Part shown: positions 41,501 to 44,657 of the stretch, piece by piece | Numbering within the stretch: the first letter of the stretch is position 1 | How the letters are laid out: each line of letters opens with the position of its first letter | Assembly: GCA_016871615.1 (NCBI GenBank) | Contig: VHCX01000026.1 | Span: 1-44,657 of the forward strand | Length of the DNA stretch: 44,657 nucleotides | Reading direction: 5' to 3' | Source of the DNA: Verrucomicrobiota bacterium | GTDB taxonomy: Bacteria > Verrucomicrobiota > Verrucomicrobiia > Limisphaerales > UBA9464 | Position numbers and translations under genes: made by a program | Notes under the pieces: model-generated | Told to the model about the DNA's origin: nothing | What the model saw: only the letters and a program-made list of their open reading frames with translations | The model's database searches: none

Positions 41501-41883
41501 CCGGGCCACGGCGCACCGGCCGCCACCCAGCGGCGGAAATCCTGCCGCACCGCCGCGGGCAGTTGGGCCTGTTTCGGCGGCATGGCCAGATCGCGGTCGG
41601 AGTGGTCGAGGGCGCGGATCAGCCAACTCGACTCCGGCTTGCCGGGCACGACGGCGGGACCGGTGTCACCGCCAGCGAGGAGTGCGGCGCGGGAATCCAC
41701 CCGCAATCCACCCTGAATCTTCTTCGCCGTGGCGCTGTGGCACTCGTGGCAGTGTTCGACCAGCGCCGGCCGGATCCGTTGTTCGAAGAACTCGAGGCGG
41801 GCCGCGGGGTCGGCGTCCGGGCCCTCGGCGAGCAGCCTCCCGGTGATCGAGGCCAGCAGGGCGAGGCGCAGCAAGGGTTTCAT
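38587..41883 (-). CDS. PSCyt1-DUF1549-DUF1553 exported c-type cytochrome protein
   Basis: 1098 aa. Signal peptide [19 protein letters not shown]. The PSCyt1 domain follows with a haem-binding CHECH at 45-49 and a likely distal Met in [11 protein letters not shown] (near 101). DUF1549 (about 170-370) has [35 protein letters not shown] and a second haem motif CARCH (359-363). A long insert follows, with a possible carbohydrate-binding region. DUF1553 fills the C-terminal third: [67 protein letters not shown] and [20 protein letters not shown]. Proteins of this type are abundant in Planctomycetota and Verrucomicrobiota and linked to electron transfer at sugar or sulfated polysaccharide degradation; the exact reaction is unknown. 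Confidence 0.93.
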   Translation of the reverse strand: [1098 protein letters not shown]

Positions 41884-42049
41884 GCAGGTGACAGGGTGCA
41901 ACGGTAGGCTCAGGAGCCATCCGGCGGGGAGGTCTTTTTTGGGCCGGCGGCGCCTGCCGCCGACCGCAGGCCGCCCCACCGCTTCCGGACCCTCCAGAAC
42001 TTTTGCCTTGGGCTCGCGGGCAAGGGGTTGGAAGGTTTCCATCAGTCCC

Positions 42050-42988
42050 ATGAACTTCGCTCCTCGCATTCCATTCCTGTCTTCCACCGCCTGGGTCCTC
42101 GTCCTCGCGGCCGCTTCCACCGGCCTGGCCGAAGACAAGGCCGCGTCATCGATCCGCCATTCGTACCTCGTGATGGGGGCCAAGACGGCCATCATCGGTG
42201 AAGACGGGAACGCCCACTGGGAATACCGGGGTGGAACGCGCGACGGATTCGTGCTGCCCAACGGGAACGCCCTGCTGGCCTGGTCGGACCGGGTCGAGGA
42301 GGTGACGCCCGCCAAGCAGGTGGTCTTCTCCTACACCCGCAATCCGGAGAACTCCGAGATCGGCACGGTGCAGCGCCTCTACAACGGCAACACGCTGGTG
42401 ACCGAGTTGGGCAAGCGCCCCCGATTGCTGGAGGTCGATGGACGTGGCGCGATCGTCCATGAGACGACCCTTCAGCCCGAGACCGACAACGCCCACATGC
42501 AGACCCGCATGGCCCGGCAGTTGAAGAACGGCAACTACCTCGTGCCGCACCTGCTGGCCTTCGCGGTCAAGGAATACACCCCGGATGGGAAGATCGTGGC
42601 CACGCTGCGGACCGACCTGGCCGAGCTGGGTGGTCGTCCGGCCGAGAACTGGCCCTTCACCGCCATCCGTCTCGACAACGGCAACACCCTCGTTTCGCTG
42701 ACCCATGGCAACCAGGTGGCCGAGTTCACCCAGAGCGGTGCGATCGCCTGGAAGGTGACCAACGACGATGTGGGCGGCCTTTTCAAGGATCCCTGCGGCT
42801 CCCAGCGCCTGGCCAACGGCAACACCGTGGTCGGCAGCCATGCGGCCAACGAGGGCACCTCGATGGTCGAGCTGAACCGCGATCGCAAGATCGTCTGGAC
42901 CAGCGACCACCCGCTGGCCGCCGGCGTGCACCACTTCCAGATCCTCACGACCAATGGCCGCCAGGAGCCGGGCGTTCCGATGAAGTAG
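42050..42988 (+). CDS. Exported beta-propeller protein (PQQ-like/arylsulfotransferase-like)
   Basis: 312 aa. Signal peptide MNFAPRIPFLSSTAWVLVLAAASTGLAE, cleavage near LAE. The mature protein repeats an N-G-N-[TAY]-L-[VL] blade motif: LPNGNALLAW, LYNGNTLVTE, LKNGNYLVPH, LDNGNTLVSL and LANGNTVVGS, each followed by a strand ending in an aromatic or charged core (VVFSYTRN, IVHETTL, GAIAWKVTND, KIVWTSDH). It is therefore a five- to six-bladed propeller. No enzyme residues are recognised. It is transcribed divergently from the DUF1549/DUF1553 operon, 166 nt away. The upstream gap contains a 6-bp T-run (41935-41940) and GC-rich inverted repeats but no clear promoter. Confidence 0.8.
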   Translation: MNFAPRIPFLSSTAWVLVLAAASTGLAEDKAASSIRHSYLVMGAKTAIIGEDGNAHWEYRGGTRDGFVLPNGNALLAWSDRVEEVTPAKQVVFSYTRNPENSEIGTVQRLYNGNTLVTELGKRPRLLEVDGRGAIVHETTLQPETDNAHMQTRMARQLKNGNYLVPHLLAFAVKEYTPDGKIVATLRTDLAELGGRPAENWPFTAIRLDNGNTLVSLTHGNQVAEFTQSGAIAWKVTNDDVGGLFKDPCGSQRLANGNTVVGSHAANEGTSMVELNRDRKIVWTSDHPLAAGVHHFQILTTNGRQEPGVPMK

Positions 42989-43036
42989 GCGGGTGATATT
43001 CGTCACCTGAACGCCAACTCCGCCGGCATCAGATGC

Positions 43037-43612
43037 TCACGGCTCCTGAGTCAGTCCAGCGGGGAGGACGCCGGTTTCGCCACTCGGTGGAGCACCGGGC
43101 TGGGGTTGCGCATCCATCACTTTCACCAGGTTGAGGTATCCGCCATGACCGGTGGCGAACTGACGGAAGCCGAATCGGGTGTATAGCTTGATGTCGGCGT
43201 GGTTCTCGGGATGGACGCCGAGCGACACCCGAGGAAACCGGTTGGAAGCAGCGGCGAGATACCGGGCGAGCAAGGCGGTGCCGAGCCCCTGTCGCTGGAA
43301 GGCTGGGAACACCGCAATCCCCAACTGGGGTGTGTGCTCGTCATGGAAGGCACCGCCCTGCAGCGGAGGAAGCATCAACCGGCTGAGGATGCCTCCGGCG
43401 ACGGAGCCATCGCTCGCGATGGCAAGAAACCCGAGGTCCGTTCCGTTGGAGCCCCAGTCCTGGACATAAGCGGCAACCTGCGGGTTCGACAGAACGGATC
43501 TCGGCCGCCTTGGGCCGGTGGGGGGATCCCAGAGCGCCTCGTAGAGCAGATCCCAGAGAATCGGCTGATCGGCGGCCACGATCTCGCGAATGGAGTGGAG
43601 CAGGGAGTTCAA
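43037..43612 (-). CDS. GNAT family N-acetyltransferase
   Basis: Acetyl-CoA-dependent acetyltransferase of unknown substrate; 191 aa from the TTG at 43610-43612, just before SIREIVAADQPILWDLLYEALW. The acetyl-CoA site is in LGIAVFPAFQRQGLGTALLARYL (motif A, R/Q-x-x-G-x-G/A), followed by VSLGVHPENHADIKLYTRFGF, the usual end of the fold. The frame is open upstream to an ATG at 43702, which adds 30 residues of lower third-position GC with no family resemblance. Either could be the real start. A run of five T on the coding strand at the junction (43611-43615) leaves a frameshift possible. A proline-rich tail (AQPQPGAPPSGETG) ends the protein. Confidence 0.78.
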   Translation of the reverse strand: MNSLLHSIREIVAADQPILWDLLYEALWDPPTGPRRPRSVLSNPQVAAYVQDWGSNGTDLGFLAIASDGSVAGGILSRLMLPPLQGGAFHDEHTPQLGIAVFPAFQRQGLGTALLARYLAAASNRFPRVSLGVHPENHADIKLYTRFGFRQFATGHGGYLNLVKVMDAQPQPGAPPSGETGVLPAGLTQEP

Positions 43613-43811
43613 AAATGGTTTCGGCGACCCAGCCCTCCTGCTGGGAGGGTCGTCGGATGTCCAGGAGGATGGAATCGGTCGCCGCCATGGATCCAGACGC
43701 ATCGTTGTTCCAAGCGCGCCGGAACCAACGGAGGATCCGGGATGGTGTCCAGTGGTTCCGGAACGTTCCGGCGCAAGGGTTGGCCGAGGATCCGTTATGG
43801 TGCCCCGGGCG

Positions 43812-44657
43812 TCAGTTGCCCGCAGTCTGGCGGGCGGGGGTGAGGGGGACGGGGTACAGGATGACCTCGAGAGACCCGGAGCCCGGGTCGAAGGCGCGGA
43901 CGATGCCCTCGAAGCCCGCGGTGTAGAGTCGCTTGCCGTCGGGTGAGAAGCGCAGGGCGAAGATCGGACCGGCATGACCCTTGAGGGTCGCCCGGCGCTT
44001 TCCGGTGGCGGTCTCGTACACGCGGACCTCGGTGCCGGTGCCGCCGGCCGCCAGCAGCGTGCCGTCGGGGCTGAAGGCGACCGCATGCACCGGGCCGGGC
44101 TGACGCTCGAACTCGCGCGCCAGGTTCACGTCGTTGTTGCCGGCGGTGCGGTCCTGGTTCTCCTTGGCCCGATAGACCCGCAGGCCGCCCTCGGCACCGC
44201 CATAGGCCGCCAAGTCCTCACGCGGGTGGCGCACCATGCAGTCGATGGGCTCGAGCAGCTTGTTGATGTCGTCGATGAACTGGCCGCTGCCCGCATCGAT
44301 GAGCTTGATGGCCCGATCGCGGCTGGCGCTGAGGAACCGCGATCCGTCGGCCAACCAGGCGGTGCGGAAGACCCAGTCGCTGTGGTTGTCGAACTTCACC
44401 AGTTCCTTGCCGTCGAAAACACGGGTCACCCGCACGCTCTTGTCGGCGCCACCGGTGGCGACCCGGGTGCCGTCGGGCGACCAGGACAGGCCGAACACCG
44501 AATCGGTGGCGAGGCGGAACGACTGGGCCTGGCGGGCCTCGGCGACGTTCCACACCTGGATCTCACCGAATCGGGCGGGGGCGCCGCCGCTGACGCCGAG
44601 GGATTTGCCGTCGGGCGAGAAGGCCAGGGACTCGATGCGGGGCGATTCGCCGACCAA
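43812..44657 (-). CDS. WD40-repeat protein, C-terminal part
   Basis: 281 residues to a stop at 43812; the frame is open at the right edge, so the N-terminus lies outside the window. Repeats with the FSPDG core and closing V-W/V-Y or D-x-A-hydrophobic strands: LAFSPDGKSLGVSGG, LSWSPDGTRVATGGADKSVRV, AWLADGSRFLSASRDRAIKL, VAFSPDGTLLAAGGTGTEVRV and LRFSPDGKRLYTAGFEGIVR. The protein would form a beta-propeller scaffold. In this phylum such blades are often fused after a c-type cytochrome domain in exported proteins, which may be the missing part. Function unassigned. The 109 nt between the stop and the upstream limit of the acetyltransferase frame hold nothing evident. Confidence 0.85.
   Translation of the reverse strand: MVGESPRIESLAFSPDGKSLGVSGGAPARFGEIQVWNVAEARQAQSFRLATDSVFGLSWSPDGTRVATGGADKSVRVTRVFDGKELVKFDNHSDWVFRTAWLADGSRFLSASRDRAIKLIDAGSGQFIDDINKLLEPIDCMVRHPREDLAAYGGAEGGLRVYRAKENQDRTAGNNDVNLAREFERQPGPVHAVAFSPDGTLLAAGGTGTEVRVYETATGKRRATLKGHAGPIFALRFSPDGKRLYTAGFEGIVRAFDPGSGSLEVILYPVPLTPARQTAGN

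Noticed and set aside
38470-41907. A plus-strand open frame of 1145 codons
   Set aside because: It is antisense to the DUF1549/DUF1553 gene, whose protein has signal peptide, haem motifs and clear family segments. The plus frame is a GC-skew shadow rich in Arg, Gly, Glu and His with no domain.
41935-41965. T-run next to the hairpin ggcggcgcctgccgcc as an intrinsic terminator
   Set aside because: On either strand the T-run or A-run is on the wrong side of the stem for termination, and it lies in a divergent promoter gap, not after a gene.

Overview
This 44.7 kb window is high-GC bacterial chromosome. It most likely comes from a Verrucomicrobiota bacterium, or less likely a Planctomycetota bacterium. 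Several features point that way: the DUF1501 plus PSCyt1/DUF1549/DUF1553 gene pair with CxxCH haem motifs, several twin-arginine-exported Gfo/Idh/MocA and sugar-isomerase-like proteins, PQQ-like propellers, and an LPS enzyme (Kdo transferase) that implies a Gram-negative outer membrane. The assignment is inferred from gene content; there is no rRNA in the window. Genes are densely packed, often with 4-nt ATGA or GTGA overlaps, and no gene-free stretch exceeds 300 bases.

Layout. 1-3.1 kb, minus strand: the start of a gene running off the left edge, then cysA, cysW and cysT (sulfate/thiosulfate ABC importer). 3.2 kb, plus: ppnP. 3.6-13.2 kb, minus: a ten-gene run, transcribed as ahpC, nadC, birA, coaX, bcp, larA-like, hypothetical, Gfo/Idh/MocA, purine nucleoside phosphorylase, waaA. 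It combines NAD, CoA and biotin cofactor enzymes with two peroxiredoxins. 13.4 kb, plus: a PQQ-like propeller. 14.7-19.0 kb, minus: an MCE protein, a cupin, and the flagellar regulatory set fliW, csrA, flagellin. The flagellin frame is broken by an in-frame TAG 58 codons before its natural end. 19.2-24.3 kb, plus: a ceramidase-like protein, the small SRP RNA (ffs), a photolyase, a membrane protein and an exported TIM-barrel protein. 24.4-26.7 kb, minus: RsmB-like methyltransferase and a TPR protein. 26.9 kb, plus: MoxR ATPase. 27.9-30.6 kb, minus: metG and a sugar-type ABC permease. 30.8-35.8 kb, plus: a CPA2 antiporter, LolD-like ATPase, CPBP protease, and the methionine salvage genes mtnB, mtnD and mtnC. 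35.8-41.9 kb, minus: Gfo/Idh/MocA, DUF1501 and the DUF1549/DUF1553 cytochrome protein. 42.0 kb, plus: a propeller protein. 43.0-44.7 kb, minus: a GNAT acetyltransferase and a WD40 protein running off the right edge.

The most notable signals are: (i) the amber codon in flagellin; (ii) the csrA-flagellin ATGA overlap, with no visible Shine-Dalgarno sequence and a small hairpin against the flagellin start, which suggests coupled translation inside the FliW-CsrA-flagellin circuit; (iii) a sigma-54-like element and an 11-bp inverted repeat upstream of fliW; (iv) a complete SRP RNA with a promoter placed exactly for its 5' end; and (v) a 14-bp perfect palindrome overlapping a putative -10 element before the CPA2 antiporter. 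I see no CRISPR array, insertion sequence, tRNA, rRNA or clear defence island.
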